Assembly (NCBI GenBank): GCA_024275435.1
Contig: JAJRZC010000018.1
Location: forward strand, 1-33,253
DNA length: 33,253 nucleotides
DNA from: Alphaproteobacteria bacterium
Lineage (GTDB): Bacteria; Pseudomonadota; Alphaproteobacteria; Rhizobiales; Hyphomicrobiaceae
Reading direction: 5' to 3'
The translations under genes and the position numbers were made by a program. The notes under the pieces were generated by a model that saw only the letters and a list, made by a program, of their open reading frames with translations, had not been told where the DNA came from and ran no database searches. Shown piece by piece: positions 1-8,268 of the stretch. Numbering within the stretch: position 1 is the stretch's first letter; each line of letters starts with the position of its first letter.

Positions 1-1856
1 CGTGCTGTGGGGCTGAAATTGTCATTTCCAAGCCAGACGCCGGTGACGTATTTTCCAGTAAATCCCATAAACCAAGCATCTCGATAGCTGGAACTTGTGC
101 CGGTTTTGCCGGCAACATAAGTGAAATCAAGGCGTGCTCGCCCGCCTGTTCCTGCTTCGACCACTTGATGCAGCATTTGGTTTAGGTAGGCGGCAACTTT
201 AGGGGCTACGACTTGGGGGGCTTCCGGCTCGTCGCGCTCGCGAGAATAAACGAGCTGACCTTTGGAATTGGTCAATTCCAAAATGGCGTAGGGGCGCACA
301 AGTTTTCCACCATTTGCGAAAGTTGCAAAACCGCCAGTGTGTTCAAGTGGCGTTACACCTCCGTCACCCAAGGCCATGGAACAACTTCTTCGAACGCCAG
401 TGACACCGAGACGTTTTACCATTTCGAGGAGCTTGTCGCGCCCGAACTTGAGAGAAAGCTCAACGGCGGTGGTGTTAAGAGACTTGGCGAGTGCGTAACT
501 TAGTGGAATACGGCGCCCGCTGCCGTGACTGCCGTTGTAATTCTTAGGGTGCCAGCGACCGCAACTGCGCGAGGAATCGCGAACAATGGTGCTTGGTTTA
601 TAACCGTTTTCAAGTGCGACGGCATAGACATAAGGCTTAAAGGAAGAGCCGGGTTGGCGTCGTGCGCTTGTTGCGCGGTTAAATTGGCTTCGCCCGTAAT
701 CGGTTCCCCCAACGAGGGCGCGAACTGCTCCGTCGGTTTCCATTGAGACGAGAGCTCCGGCACGGACGCGCTTATATTTTCCTTCATGTCTTATTGTACC
801 AAGAAGGGCTTCTTCTGCCTGGCGTTGCAGAGTAAGATCTACGGTGGTTCGGGCTGTCAGGACATATTCATCCTTTCCCTCGGCGAGGCGAGCGACTTCC
901 TCGAAAGCCCAATCGAGAAACCAGTCTGGTTTTGAAAAGTTATCTCGTTCGGCGATCTTGGCAGGGTGCAGGCGTGCCTGGTGGACTTCTGCTGCAGTAT
1001 AGAAGCCGGCTTCGACGAGGTTGGAGAGCACTTCGTTGGTACGGGCTCGCGAGGCGGGAAGATTGATATGGGGGGCGTATTTTGTCGGGGCCTTAAACAA
1101 GCCGGCGAGGAGCGCCGCCTCGGCCAGATTTACACGCCTGACAGATTTTCTAAAATAGAACTGGGAAGCGGCTTCAACTCCAAAAGCCCCTCCGCCCATG
1201 TAGGCACGGTCGAGGTAGAGTTTTAGGATTTCGCGTTTCGTGAAGCGTGATTCAAGAAGGAAGGCAAGATAGACTTCTTTGATCTTGCGGGTGATTGAAC
1301 GCTCCGAAGAAAGAAAGAGGTTTTTTGCGAGCTGTTGGGTTAGTGTGGAGCCACCTTGAACAACACCGTTTGCGCGCATGTTTTCCATGAGGGCGCGTAA
1401 AGTGCCTTGGAAGTCGACGCCGAAGTGTTCGAAAAAACGACGGTCTTCTGTGGCCAAAGCGGCCTTGATGACGGATTCTGGTATTTCTTCAAGCGGGACC
1501 GCATCGTCATGCAAAATACCCCGGCTACCGATTTCATTGCCGTAGCGATCAAGAAACTTTACAGCGTAGCGGCCGGTTAAAAAGCGTTTCTCATCGAATT
1601 CAAGAAGTGCGGGAAGAGATAAAGCGTATAAAAGTAAGATGCCACCCATGGCGAGTGTCAGCGTTTCGCTACTCAGTTCGGTGATGATGCGCTTCCAACC
1701 TGTCAACCGAAAGCGTTGGAAGAAACTCGAGCCAGCGTTCCAGAAATCTTTGATGCGCGACCATGTTTCCGCCAAGGTGGAATCAATCATCGAATCGACA
1801 CTGAGCCAATCGATAAGCTTATCGCGTCCACCTTGTTTGAAAAACCAATCGCTCAC
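1..1856 (-). CDS. Class A penicillin-binding protein (PBP1A-type), C-terminus outside window
   Basis: A bifunctional peptidoglycan synthase that polymerises lipid II and cross-links stem peptides in the periplasm. About 618 codons are visible. An N-terminal cytoplasmic stretch is followed by one membrane helix near residues 60-80. The GT51 glycosyltransferase domain has EDRRFFEH with catalytic Glu137, then QGGSTLTQQLAKN and a KREILKLYLDRAYMG segment. The transpeptidase domain has the nucleophile motif SSFK at 404-407, then SLN and KTGTS, so all three penicillin-binding motifs are present. I chose the GTG at 1856 because an in-frame TAA lies three codons upstream and AAGG precedes it at a suitable distance. 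The reading frame stays open to base 1, so the gene runs off the window. The family call is very secure; the exact paralogue is not. Confidence 0.95.
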   Translation of the reverse strand, partial: MSDWFFKQGGRDKLIDWLSVDSMIDSTLAETWSRIKDFWNAGSSFFQRFRLTGWKRIITELSSETLTLAMGGILLLYALSLPALLEFDEKRFLTGRYAVKFLDRYGNEIGSRGILHDDAVPLEEIPESVIKAALATEDRRFFEHFGVDFQGTLRALMENMRANGVVQGGSTLTQQLAKNLFLSSERSITRKIKEVYLAFLLESRFTKREILKLYLDRAYMGGGAFGVEAASQFYFRKSVRRVNLAEAALLAGLFKAPTKYAPHINLPASRARTNEVLSNLVEAGFYTAAEVHQARLHPAKIAERDNFSKPDWFLDWAFEEVARLAEGKDEYVLTARTTVDLTLQRQAEEALLGTIRHEGKYKRVRAGALVSMETDGAVRALVGGTDYGRSQFNRATSARRQPGSSFKPYVYAVALENGYKPSTIVRDSSRSCGRWHPKNYNGSHGSGRRIPLSYALAKSLNTTAVELSLKFGRDKLLEMVKRLGVTGVRRSCSMALGDGGVTPLEHTGGFATFANGGKLVRPYAILELTNSKGQLVYSRERDEPEAPQVVAPKVAAYLNQMLHQVVEAGTGGRARLDFTYVAGKTGTSSSYRDAWFMGFTGKYVTGVWLGNDNFSPTA

Positions 1857-2040
1857 GGTGTTTTACCTTGTTTTGAGTTGGGTCGGCTGCTGCTAATTGA
1901 ATAATCCGCTACGCGCGTGGGTTCAAGGTGTTGGGCTCTATTGTGTGCTTGATAACAGGGCACTTTATTTTGATATTTGACAGGGAGTCGTGACGAAATG
2001 ATGCGAGAGGATGATGAGGTGAGTTTTGGGGCAGAATAAT

Positions 2041-2481
2041 GTGCCGTTTTGGGAGTCAAAGACACTTGAGGAGATGTCTTCCAAGGAATGGGAATCGCTT
2101 TGTGACGGCTGCGGTCGTTGCTGTTTGCTGAAGATTGAAGACTGGGACACAAGCGAAGTGTTTCTGACGCGCCTGTCTTGTCATCTGCTAGATAAAGAAA
2201 CGTGCCGGTGTCGTGATTACCCCAATAGACACAAGGTGGTAGAGGATTGTGTTTCCATCAGCCCTAAAAAGGTGCGTTCGCTTTCATGGCTGCCTGAGAG
2301 TTGTGCATATCGGCGTGTGGATGACGGCAGAGGGTTAGCCTGGTGGCATCCACTGTTATCGGGGTCCAGCAAAACTGTTTTTGAGGCGGGTATTTCCGTG
2401 CAGGGATGGGCGCGATGTGAGAGCACTGTGGCGCCTGATGATTTTCATCGCTATATCATCAATGATTTTGACGCTGATTGA
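2041..2481 (+). CDS. YcgN/UPF0260-family cysteine-cluster protein
   Basis: A small cytoplasmic protein of about 146 residues. The N-terminus has the family hallmark CDGCGRCC, with cysteines near 21, 24, 27 and 28, followed by CRCRDYPNR and a further Cys. This matches the zinc- or iron-binding CxxCxxCC cluster family that includes E. coli YcgN; the biochemical role is unknown. The open frame reaches back to a TTG at 2026 just after an in-frame TGA. I prefer the GTG at 2041 because it gives an N-terminus ([12 protein letters not shown]) like that of relatives, although the upstream GGGG is a weak ribosome site. It is divergent from the penicillin-binding protein, with 184 bases between the two starts. 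Confidence 0.85.
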   Translation: MPFWESKTLEEMSSKEWESLCDGCGRCCLLKIEDWDTSEVFLTRLSCHLLDKETCRCRDYPNRHKVVEDCVSISPKKVRSLSWLPESCAYRRVDDGRGLAWWHPLLSGSSKTVFEAGISVQGWARCESTVAPDDFHRYIINDFDAD

Positions 2482-2628
2482 AGTATAGAAATGCGTGCAA
2501 CGTTCCATGTGTTATTATTATGAATTTAAAACTTATCCACTTCATGCTGTTCCAATGTATAGTTAAGTGTTTTGTTGTTTTCATTAGGGCTTTTGATGTA
2601 TTGATCTTTAGATATATTTAAAATTTTG

Positions 2629-2657
2629 TTGACACCGTTGCGGTGTTATTGTATAAA
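2629..2657 (+). promoter_or_regulatory. Near-consensus sigma70 promoter
   Basis: TTGACA (2629-2634), a 17-base spacer, then TATAAA (2652-2657), in an AT-rich stretch between the YcgN-like gene and the TerS-like gene. The -35 is a perfect match, the -10 matches five of six bases, and the spacing is ideal. Transcription would start near 2664 and run into the phage/GTA relic. It is read from sequence only. Confidence 0.65.
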
Positions 2658-2737
2658 TTTGTTATTGCTGGAAATGGGCTCAAGTGTTGCTGAAACTTGC
2701 TCCGGCTATTCTTCAAAATTATGGATGTTTTTGCTGC

Positions 2738-3346
2738 ATGTCCGTCGATGACGCGGCCTGGGGTGAGATACGCCGTTGCTATGTTGATGGTCGAGAGACT
2801 GTTGCTGATATAGCTGCGCGTTTTGGCGTATCCGTCGGGGCAATTCGCTATCGGGTGCGTCGTGATGGATGGTCACGGAGCGTTTCGCGCTCCGGATCGT
2901 CCAAGTGGAGCGGTGCCGGTGAGGGTGAAACCAAGAAACATGACAAGCGCGTAGATGCTGGGAAAAGGGTGCTGCGCCGGAACAGGAAGACCAAGCGGGC
3001 TCAGACGTTAATCGAGGATCCGCTTGCTGCACGTGAAGAAGTGGTTGGGCGGCTTTATCGGGCGATTTTGATGAAGCTGGAGGATCTGGAGGTGAGGATG
3101 GAACAGGGGCAGGATCTTAGTGCTGCAGACAGCGAAAGAGAAACGCGAGAGTTGAGCACCATGGTTCGGAGTTTTGAGAAAGTGACGGGGGTCGCCGCTG
3201 ACATCGCCAAAGAACGAAAACCAAAAGCTGGAGCACGGGCAACCGTCACGGCCGATGCGGAGCGCATGCGCGTTGAGATTGCGGAACGTCTTGAGCGTCT
3301 CCATTCGCAATGGGACCTTGAAGGACGATCTGGCCAGTCTGGGTGA
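2738..3346 (+). CDS. TerS-like DNA-packaging protein with N-terminal HTH (phage/GTA relic)
   Basis: About 202 residues. The N-terminus carries a helix-turn-helix typical of small terminase or Mu-type DNA-binding proteins, with TVADIAARFGVSVGAIRYRV at roughly residues 22-41. A basic, low-complexity linker follows, then a long charged, probably coiled-coil helical region from about 95 onward. A small terminase subunit recognises DNA and recruits the large subunit. The identification rests mainly on this architecture and on the large terminase directly downstream. The frame opens at a TTG at 2684; I chose the ATG at 2738 (MSVDDAAWGEIRR) because the HTH follows at the usual distance. The ribosome site is poor. 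The 3' end overlaps the next gene in another frame. It could also be an orphan HTH protein. Confidence 0.6.
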   Translation: MSVDDAAWGEIRRCYVDGRETVADIAARFGVSVGAIRYRVRRDGWSRSVSRSGSSKWSGAGEGETKKHDKRVDAGKRVLRRNRKTKRAQTLIEDPLAAREEVVGRLYRAILMKLEDLEVRMEQGQDLSAADSERETRELSTMVRSFEKVTGVAADIAKERKPKAGARATVTADAERMRVEIAERLERLHSQWDLEGRSGQSG

Positions 3347-4340
3347 GGCTGCTCTTTCAGCCTTGCTGAAAGATTGGCAGGTTTGGGCGCGTGATGATCA
3401 ACTTCCACCTCGCTTTACTCAAGCGGGCCAACCTTGGCGAACGTGGTTGATTTTAGGCGGACGTGGTGCCGGTAAGACGCGTGCGGGAGCTGAATGGATC
3501 AAGGCCAAAGCTTTAGGGTTGGAGCCAATAGCTTCTCAACCCGTCCGGCGGATTGCTTTGGTAGGAGAAACCATGGCCGAAGTCCGCCATGTGATGGTGG
3601 AGGGGCAATCTGGTTTATTGGCGGTTCATTGTGAAAAGGAGCGACCAAAATTTGAACCTTCCAAGGGCGTTGTTGTTTGGAAGAACGGTACAGTCGCGCA
3701 GTTGTTTTCTGCTGAAAATGCCGAGGGTTTGCGAGGGCCGCAATTTGAGGTGGCTTGGTGCGATGAGATTGCGAAATGGCGTCAAGGTGAACTTGCCTGG
3801 GACATGCTTCAGTTTGGCTTGAGGCTTGGGCATTGTCCGCAGCTTGTGGCTACGACGACACCAAGACCTGTGCCACTGCTAAAGCGGATTCTAGCGGATC
3901 CGATGAGTGTTGTCAGTAAAGCAGCCACTGAAATGAACGCGTGTAATCTTGCTCCCAGTTTTGTTTCAGAGGTGAAAAGGCGCTACGAGGGAACGGTACT
4001 TGGCAGGCAGGAATTGCAAGGTGAGATTATTGAAGATCAAAGCGGGAGCTTATGGCGTCGAGACTGGATTGAGAGTGCCCGCGTTGAGTGTGCTGCTGAT
4101 TTGAAAACTATTGTTGTGGGTGTAGACCCACCGGTGAGCGCCACGGAGCGTTCAGATGCTTGCGGAATAGTTGTGGCCGGTTGCGGCGATGATGGACAGG
4201 TTTTTGTGCTGGCGGACCGGACGGTTCAGGGACGTGAGCCCAATGTATGGGCGCGTGCGGCGGTTCGAGCCTATCACGAATTTGAAGCCGATCGGATTGT
4301 TGCTGAGATCAATCAGGGGGGTGACTGTCAATTCCTATGA
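3255..4340 (+). pseudogene. Large terminase (GTA/phage TerL), truncated in nuclease domain
   Basis: The ATPase-nuclease motor that packages DNA into capsids. Visible are Walker A GGRGAGKT at 68-75, Walker B WCDE with Asp170-Glu171, the ATTTPRPVPLLKRI coupling region, and the start of the RNase H-like nuclease with Asp291 in VGVDPP. It closely resembles RcGTA-type terminases. After the conserved AEINQGGD segment the frame runs into CQFL and a stop at 4338-4340, so only 361 residues remain, against roughly 420-460 usually. The rest of the nuclease domain, including later metal-binding acidic residues, is missing, so packaging activity is unlikely. ATG 3255 overlaps the TerS-like gene by 92 bases; a TTG at 3318 is an alternative start. 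No portal, protease or capsid gene follows. Confidence 0.85.
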
Positions 4341-4380
4341 ACGTTCACGACTGCTTGGGTTGCGCTGGGCGTCCTCTTCT

Positions 4381-5259
4381 ATGGGTGTGAGCAAGGAAGA
4401 TCGTTCCAGTGGAGCGTTATTTCAGCATGCTTTGAAGCATGTTCTCGAGATGGAAGGCGGTTATACGAATGATCCTGTTGATCCGGGTGGGCCGACGAAC
4501 AAGGGTATTACACTTGGTGTATTTGCTGCTTGGCGCAAGGTTGTTTTGAATGGAAAGACGCGTGCAAAGCTGTTAGCACAACTGAAAAAAATCCCAGATT
4601 CCACAGTGTCTGAAATCTATAAGAAGCGCTATTGGGACAAGGCTTTATGTGAGGCGTTTCCTTCTGGTATCGCGTTTATGCATTTTGATACGGCGGTTAA
4701 TCATGGTGTTGGCACAGCTGTTCGAATGCTACAGCAGGTCGTTGGTGTGGCGGTGGATGGCGAGGTGGGCCCCAATACGCGCCGTGCTGTGAATTCCCAA
4801 TCAGAAGATGAAATCTTGAAAACTTATGCGGACATTCGGCGGGCGCGGTATCGCTCGTTGAAACATTTTTGGCGATTTGGGCGGGGGTGGTTGCGTCGTG
4901 TGGATGTCACGCTTGAGCGGGCGCGTGAATTGGTTGGGAAGTCTGAGAAAAATGGTTCTGGTAAGAGGAGTAACGATATGATGGTGTCACGGAATCAAAC
5001 TGGTGTGGGTCAATCAAAATGGTGGGGTCAGTCTGTTACGATCTGGGGTGCATTGGTAACGGCTGCTGCCACAGTGGTGCCAGTACTTGGTCCTTTGGTG
5101 GGGATTGAAATTGGAGCTGATACTGTGCGCCAGATTGGAGCTGAGACTTTTACAGCTGTGCAAGCGGTTGTTGGACTTGCTGGAACTGCAATGACCATAT
5201 TTGGGCGTATTCGTGCCACGCAGACCTTGGAGCAGCGTTCTGTTTCACTGAAAATCTAG
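4381..5259 (+). CDS. GH108 endolysin with C-terminal holin-like membrane domain
   Basis: A 292-residue protein. The N-terminal part is a glycoside hydrolase 108 lysozyme (N-acetylmuramidase) with the catalytic EGGYTNDPVDPGGPTNKGIT segment, Glu25 being the likely acid. A C-terminal lobe, VGVAVDGEVGPNTRRAV, resembles PG_binding_3. After a polar linker near 190-205 comes a tail with two hydrophobic stretches, WGALVTAAATVVPVLGPLVG and a second ending MTIFGRIRATQ, similar to small phage holin-like proteins that carry a TIWG...YGR(V/I)KA pattern. The enzyme would cleave peptidoglycan and the tail would sit in the membrane. The start is probably ATG 4381, though its ribosome site is weak; the frame extends upstream into sequence overlapping the terminase. 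The lysozyme lies only 40 bases past the truncated terminase stop. Confidence 0.8.
   Translation: MGVSKEDRSSGALFQHALKHVLEMEGGYTNDPVDPGGPTNKGITLGVFAAWRKVVLNGKTRAKLLAQLKKIPDSTVSEIYKKRYWDKALCEAFPSGIAFMHFDTAVNHGVGTAVRMLQQVVGVAVDGEVGPNTRRAVNSQSEDEILKTYADIRRARYRSLKHFWRFGRGWLRRVDVTLERARELVGKSEKNGSGKRSNDMMVSRNQTGVGQSKWWGQSVTIWGALVTAAATVVPVLGPLVGIEIGADTVRQIGAETFTAVQAVVGLAGTAMTIFGRIRATQTLEQRSVSLKI
4978..5259 (+). CDS. Possible internally initiated holin-like protein nested in the endolysin gene
   Basis: Inside the endolysin frame, an ATG at 4978 (residue 200) is preceded by AGAGGAG at 4964-4970 with seven bases of spacing, a better ribosome site than that of the full-length gene. Initiation here would give a 93-residue protein of two hydrophobic segments and a basic end, which is the size and layout of a stand-alone phage holin-like protein. 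Either two formerly separate genes have fused in frame, or both products are made from one frame. Translation from this site is an inference. Confidence 0.4.
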   Translation: MMVSRNQTGVGQSKWWGQSVTIWGALVTAAATVVPVLGPLVGIEIGADTVRQIGAETFTAVQAVVGLAGTAMTIFGRIRATQTLEQRSVSLKI

Positions 5260-5493
5260 GGTTTTGATTTTATCTCTGGAGGTCTGGCGTGTTTTTCCAG
5301 GAAAGATGAAACGCGTGATCCATTTTTGGAAACTATAGCTTTGAGATTGCACATGCTTGGCGGGTTTCATCGGGTCTTTGAATGTTTGGAGAGGGAACAA
5401 CTCAGACATTGCTGTTCATGGGCTATTCAGATGGTGGGAGCTATAAGATGAGTTGGTTTGAGGGGTGTCAAACTCGTTAGGAATCGTCGTTTC
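5260..5493 (+). other. Intergenic region between phage relic and PepSY-like gene
   Basis: About 230 bases with no convincing gene, RNA or strong hairpin. AGGAA at 5479-5483 is the likely ribosome site for the next gene. An in-frame TTG at 5458 extends that gene's frame, but a start there would bury the signal peptide. Confidence 0.5.
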
Positions 5494-5820
5494 ATGACAT
5501 TTAGGCTTTTGAGAAGTGGCTCATTTTTTGTGCTTTTGGCTGTCTTGCTGATGGCTCCAGCTCAAAATGCTTCGGCTGATACGCTTCCACGATGCTATGA
5601 AGATTGGTCTGTTGGTTCCACCATTGTAAAGGAACATGGGTTGGTTTCCGTGGAAGAGCTGATATCGCGTGCTAAAACCGTCCTTGCCGGCAAAATTGTA
5701 AAAACCACGCTGTGCAACACCAAAGATGGCTATGCATATCTGGTTGTGATGCGTACGAAAGAAGGGCAATTGAAAACTCTCTCGATTGATGCGCTTGAGC
5801 CGTTCACCACGCGTCCATAA
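5494..5820 (+). CDS. Small secreted PepSY-like protein, possible FeuN counterpart
   Basis: 108 residues with a clear Sec signal peptide: basic MTFRLLRSG, hydrophobic FFVLLAVLLMAP, then a likely cleavage after NASA near residue 28. The mature part is about 80 residues with two cysteines that could pair, and a C-terminal segment GYAYLVVMRTKEGQLKTLSI resembling a PepSY repeat. ATG 5494 has AGGAA ten bases upstream; an upstream TTG at 5458 would place extra residues before the signal. It sits directly before a FeuP/FeuQ-like pair. In Sinorhizobium meliloti the gene before feuPQ, feuN, encodes a small periplasmic inhibitor of FeuQ. The shared position, size and secretion suggest the same role here, but I did not compare sequences, so this is inference. 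Confidence 0.65.
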   Translation: MTFRLLRSGSFFVLLAVLLMAPAQNASADTLPRCYEDWSVGSTIVKEHGLVSVEELISRAKTVLAGKIVKTTLCNTKDGYAYLVVMRTKEGQLKTLSIDALEPFTTRP

Positions 5821-5912
5821 AGTACAATATGCTTAGGCTCTAGAAGTGGTCTGTTTTATTGCCGTCTGTTAATAAAGGCGTGTATTCCTTAACGTCTTTC
5901 CATCATTGGTTA

Positions 5913-5941
5913 TTGTTCGCGACTGGAAAACACCATATTAG
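5913..5941 (+). promoter_or_regulatory. Candidate promoter for the feuPQ-like operon
   Basis: TTGTTC (5913-5918), a 17-base spacer and TATTAG (5936-5941), about 60 bases before the regulator start. It is a partial sigma70 match with correct spacing in an AT-rich stretch. It would allow the kinase pair to be transcribed apart from the small PepSY-like gene. Confidence 0.3.
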
Positions 5942-5998
5942 CGAGTATAGTTACGTTTATTGTATAGTGACTGTTTGATGAAGATATGAGGTTTTCCC

Positions 5999-6685
5999 TT
6001 GCGTGTTCTCGTTGTTGAAGATGATCAAGATTTAAATCGGCAGCTGGTCACGGTGCTTTCTGATGCTGGCTATGCGGTGGATACCGCTCTTGATGGCGAA
6101 GAAGGTTACTTTCTGGGTGATACCGAGCCTTATGATTTGGTGGTGCTGGATCTTGGTCTGCCGAAGATGGATGGACTTTCAATCCTTGAGCAATGGCGTC
6201 GATCTGAACGGAATATGCCCGTTATCATTCTTACAGCACGAGACCGTTGGAGTGATAAGGTTGCGGGGATCGATGCAGGAGCCGATGATTATCTCGCGAA
6301 GCCATTTCACATGGAAGAATTATTGGCGCGTGCTCGGGCCCAGATGCGACGGGCAAGCGGACATGCCAAGAGTGAACTTGTTTGTGGGGCTGTGCGTCTG
6401 GATACGAATTCCGCGAGAGTTACGTGCGATGGGCAACCTGTGAAACTGACTTCACATGAATATCGCTTGCTTTCTTATTTGATGCATCACAATGACAGGG
6501 TTGTTTCACGCACAGAGCTTGTTGAACATCTTTATGATCAGGATTTTGATCGTGACTCGAATACCATTGAAGTCTTTGTGGGCCGCTTGCGTAAGAAGTT
6601 GCCGAGCGACTTAATCGAGACCGTTCGTGGGCTTGGATATCGGATGAACTCGCACCAGGAAAAAGAGAAGCAGGGTGGAGATTGA
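5999..6685 (+). CDS. feuP: OmpR-family response regulator, FeuP-like
   Basis: 228 residues. The N-terminal receiver domain has the acidic pair Asp8-Asp9, phosphoacceptor Asp51 in VVLDLGLPKMDG, the Thr of ILTARDRWSDK and the conserved Lys of LAKPF. The C-terminal winged-helix domain contains LTSHEYRLLSYLMHH, then DRDSNTIEVFVGRLRKKL and the terminal ETVRGLGYRM. The DRWSDKVAGIDAGADDY and LYDQDFDRDSNTIEVF stretches match what I remember of rhizobial FeuP, which controls cyclic glucan export in Sinorhizobium. The start is a TTG at 5999, with GAGG seven bases upstream; no in-frame ATG would preserve the first beta-strand. The stop overlaps the kinase start by one base. The symbol is a family-level assignment. 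Confidence 0.9.
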   Translation: MRVLVVEDDQDLNRQLVTVLSDAGYAVDTALDGEEGYFLGDTEPYDLVVLDLGLPKMDGLSILEQWRRSERNMPVIILTARDRWSDKVAGIDAGADDYLAKPFHMEELLARARAQMRRASGHAKSELVCGAVRLDTNSARVTCDGQPVKLTSHEYRLLSYLMHHNDRVVSRTELVEHLYDQDFDRDSNTIEVFVGRLRKKLPSDLIETVRGLGYRMNSHQEKEKQGGD

Positions 6686-8070
6686 TGCGGGTTAATTCCC
6701 TTGCATTTCGTCTGCTTCTTACGTCTGCGATATGGACGTTGCTGGTGCTTCCTATAGCCGGTGTGCTGATCTATTCCCTTTATCGCAATGATGTCCAAGC
6801 TACGTTCGATAATCAGTTGCGCAAACTCGTATTGGCAATACGTATCGACAGTTTGTATGCCGGGTCAAACCAGCCGATTGTGCCTCCGAACCGCTATGAG
6901 CCGTTGTTTGAAGTCACGCATTCCGGGTGGTACTGGCAGATCAAGCCGTTGGAGGGTGGAGAAGGGAGAACGCTTGTTTCAGCGTCTCTTGCCACCGCCA
7001 CCCTAGCCTCACCCAAGCAATTAAACTATCCCGCTGATAAGTCGGGAGCCCGGTGGATGAATGGCCAGGGGCCACTGGGTGAACCGGTACGGATTGTTGA
7101 AGTCATTGACAAACTTCAAACTGGGGAAGAAGGGGCACCTTCATACTCAATTATTGTGGCTGGCCCTTTGGAATGGTTTGAAGATGGGGTCGCCAAATTC
7201 AGGAACCGATTGACAATATTTCTTGCACTTGCGGGGCTTGGCCTTGTGATTGCAACCTTGCTTCAGATCAGATTTGGTTTGGCGCCATTACGCAAAATTG
7301 AACAAGGGCTTGCGCGCGTGCGCTCCGGCAAGGCTGTGAAGTTGGAAGGTACGTTTCCAGCTGAAATTGAGTCGCTACAGATAGAACTCAATGCGCTGAT
7401 TGAATCCAACCAAAGTATTATTGATCGTGCGCGTACACAGGTTGGGAATCTCGCTCACGCGCTAAAAACACCTCTTGCTGTGATCACCAATGAGACTCGC
7501 GATACTAGCGGAGCGGTTGGTGATAAGATCAGTGAACAGGCAGAGCTTATGCGTTCTCAAATTTCCCACTACCTTGACCGGGCTCGTATTGCTGCACGTG
7601 TTGATGTGATTGGGCGGGTTACAAAAGTTTATGATGTCATGGAGCCACTGGTGCGTGCGCTGGAGCGTATACACATGGACAAGGCTGTTTCTATTCATAT
7701 TGATTGCCCTGAAGATCTGAGTTTTCAAGGTGAGAAACAGGACCTTGAAGAGATGCTTGGTAATCTTTTGGATAATGCCTGCAAATGGGCGTCGCGAAAT
7801 GTCTATTTGAAGGTTGTCTTGTTGTCGGTGGGCGACCAACGTTCTATGCGGCAGATATGTATCTCGGTAGAGGATGATGGGCCTGGATTAACCAAGGAAG
7901 AGCGTGAGAAAATCTGTCAGCGTGGGCTTCGACTTGATGAGAGCAAACCGGGGTCTGGACTGGGGCTTTCGATCGTATCTGATCTAGCTCAGTCTTATCG
8001 GGGCCGTTTTGAACTGGATAGCTCTGCTCATGGCGGGTTGCTGGCCAAGCTTATTTTGCCCAGCATTTAA
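6685..8070 (+). CDS. feuQ: Membrane sensor histidine kinase, FeuQ-like
   Basis: 461 residues. TM1 is near residues 7-30, a periplasmic sensor of about 140 residues includes HSGWYWQIKPL, and TM2 is at roughly 176-196. A HAMP-like linker follows, then the dimerisation helix with His258 in LAHALKTPLAVI. The ATPase domain has an N-box in LGNLLDNACKWA, a G1 box DDGPGL and a G2 box GSGLGLS, so it looks fully active. It is most like PhoQ/FeuQ-type kinases. The start ATG overlaps the regulator stop (TGATG) and has a GGTGGAG ribosome site, pointing to translational coupling with the upstream regulator. The preceding TTG at 6682 is in frame but less likely. Confidence 0.9.
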   Translation: MRVNSLAFRLLLTSAIWTLLVLPIAGVLIYSLYRNDVQATFDNQLRKLVLAIRIDSLYAGSNQPIVPPNRYEPLFEVTHSGWYWQIKPLEGGEGRTLVSASLATATLASPKQLNYPADKSGARWMNGQGPLGEPVRIVEVIDKLQTGEEGAPSYSIIVAGPLEWFEDGVAKFRNRLTIFLALAGLGLVIATLLQIRFGLAPLRKIEQGLARVRSGKAVKLEGTFPAEIESLQIELNALIESNQSIIDRARTQVGNLAHALKTPLAVITNETRDTSGAVGDKISEQAELMRSQISHYLDRARIAARVDVIGRVTKVYDVMEPLVRALERIHMDKAVSIHIDCPEDLSFQGEKQDLEEMLGNLLDNACKWASRNVYLKVVLLSVGDQRSMRQICISVEDDGPGLTKEEREKICQRGLRLDESKPGSGLGLSIVSDLAQSYRGRFELDSSAHGGLLAKLILPSI

Positions 8071-8268
8071 GCCCATTTTTCAAGATTTGAGATATGTTTT
8101 AGCGTTTGATTTAGGGGGAGGTCGAACTTTTGCCCGAATCCGGCTGGTAAAGGTCAATGTAGATCAACGCCGACATACTCAGCGTAGAGATAATATCTGT
8201 TCTTTTGGGTATGTATGAACTGGGCCGTGCCTATTGGCTCTGACCCTCAGAAAACAATGAGGACTACC

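Noticed and set aside
4171-4380. Upstream extension of the endolysin frame into the terminase gene
   Set aside because: The extra 70 residues are the shifted reading of the terminase nuclease region and do not resemble GH108 N-termini; ATG 4381 leaves a complete lysozyme.
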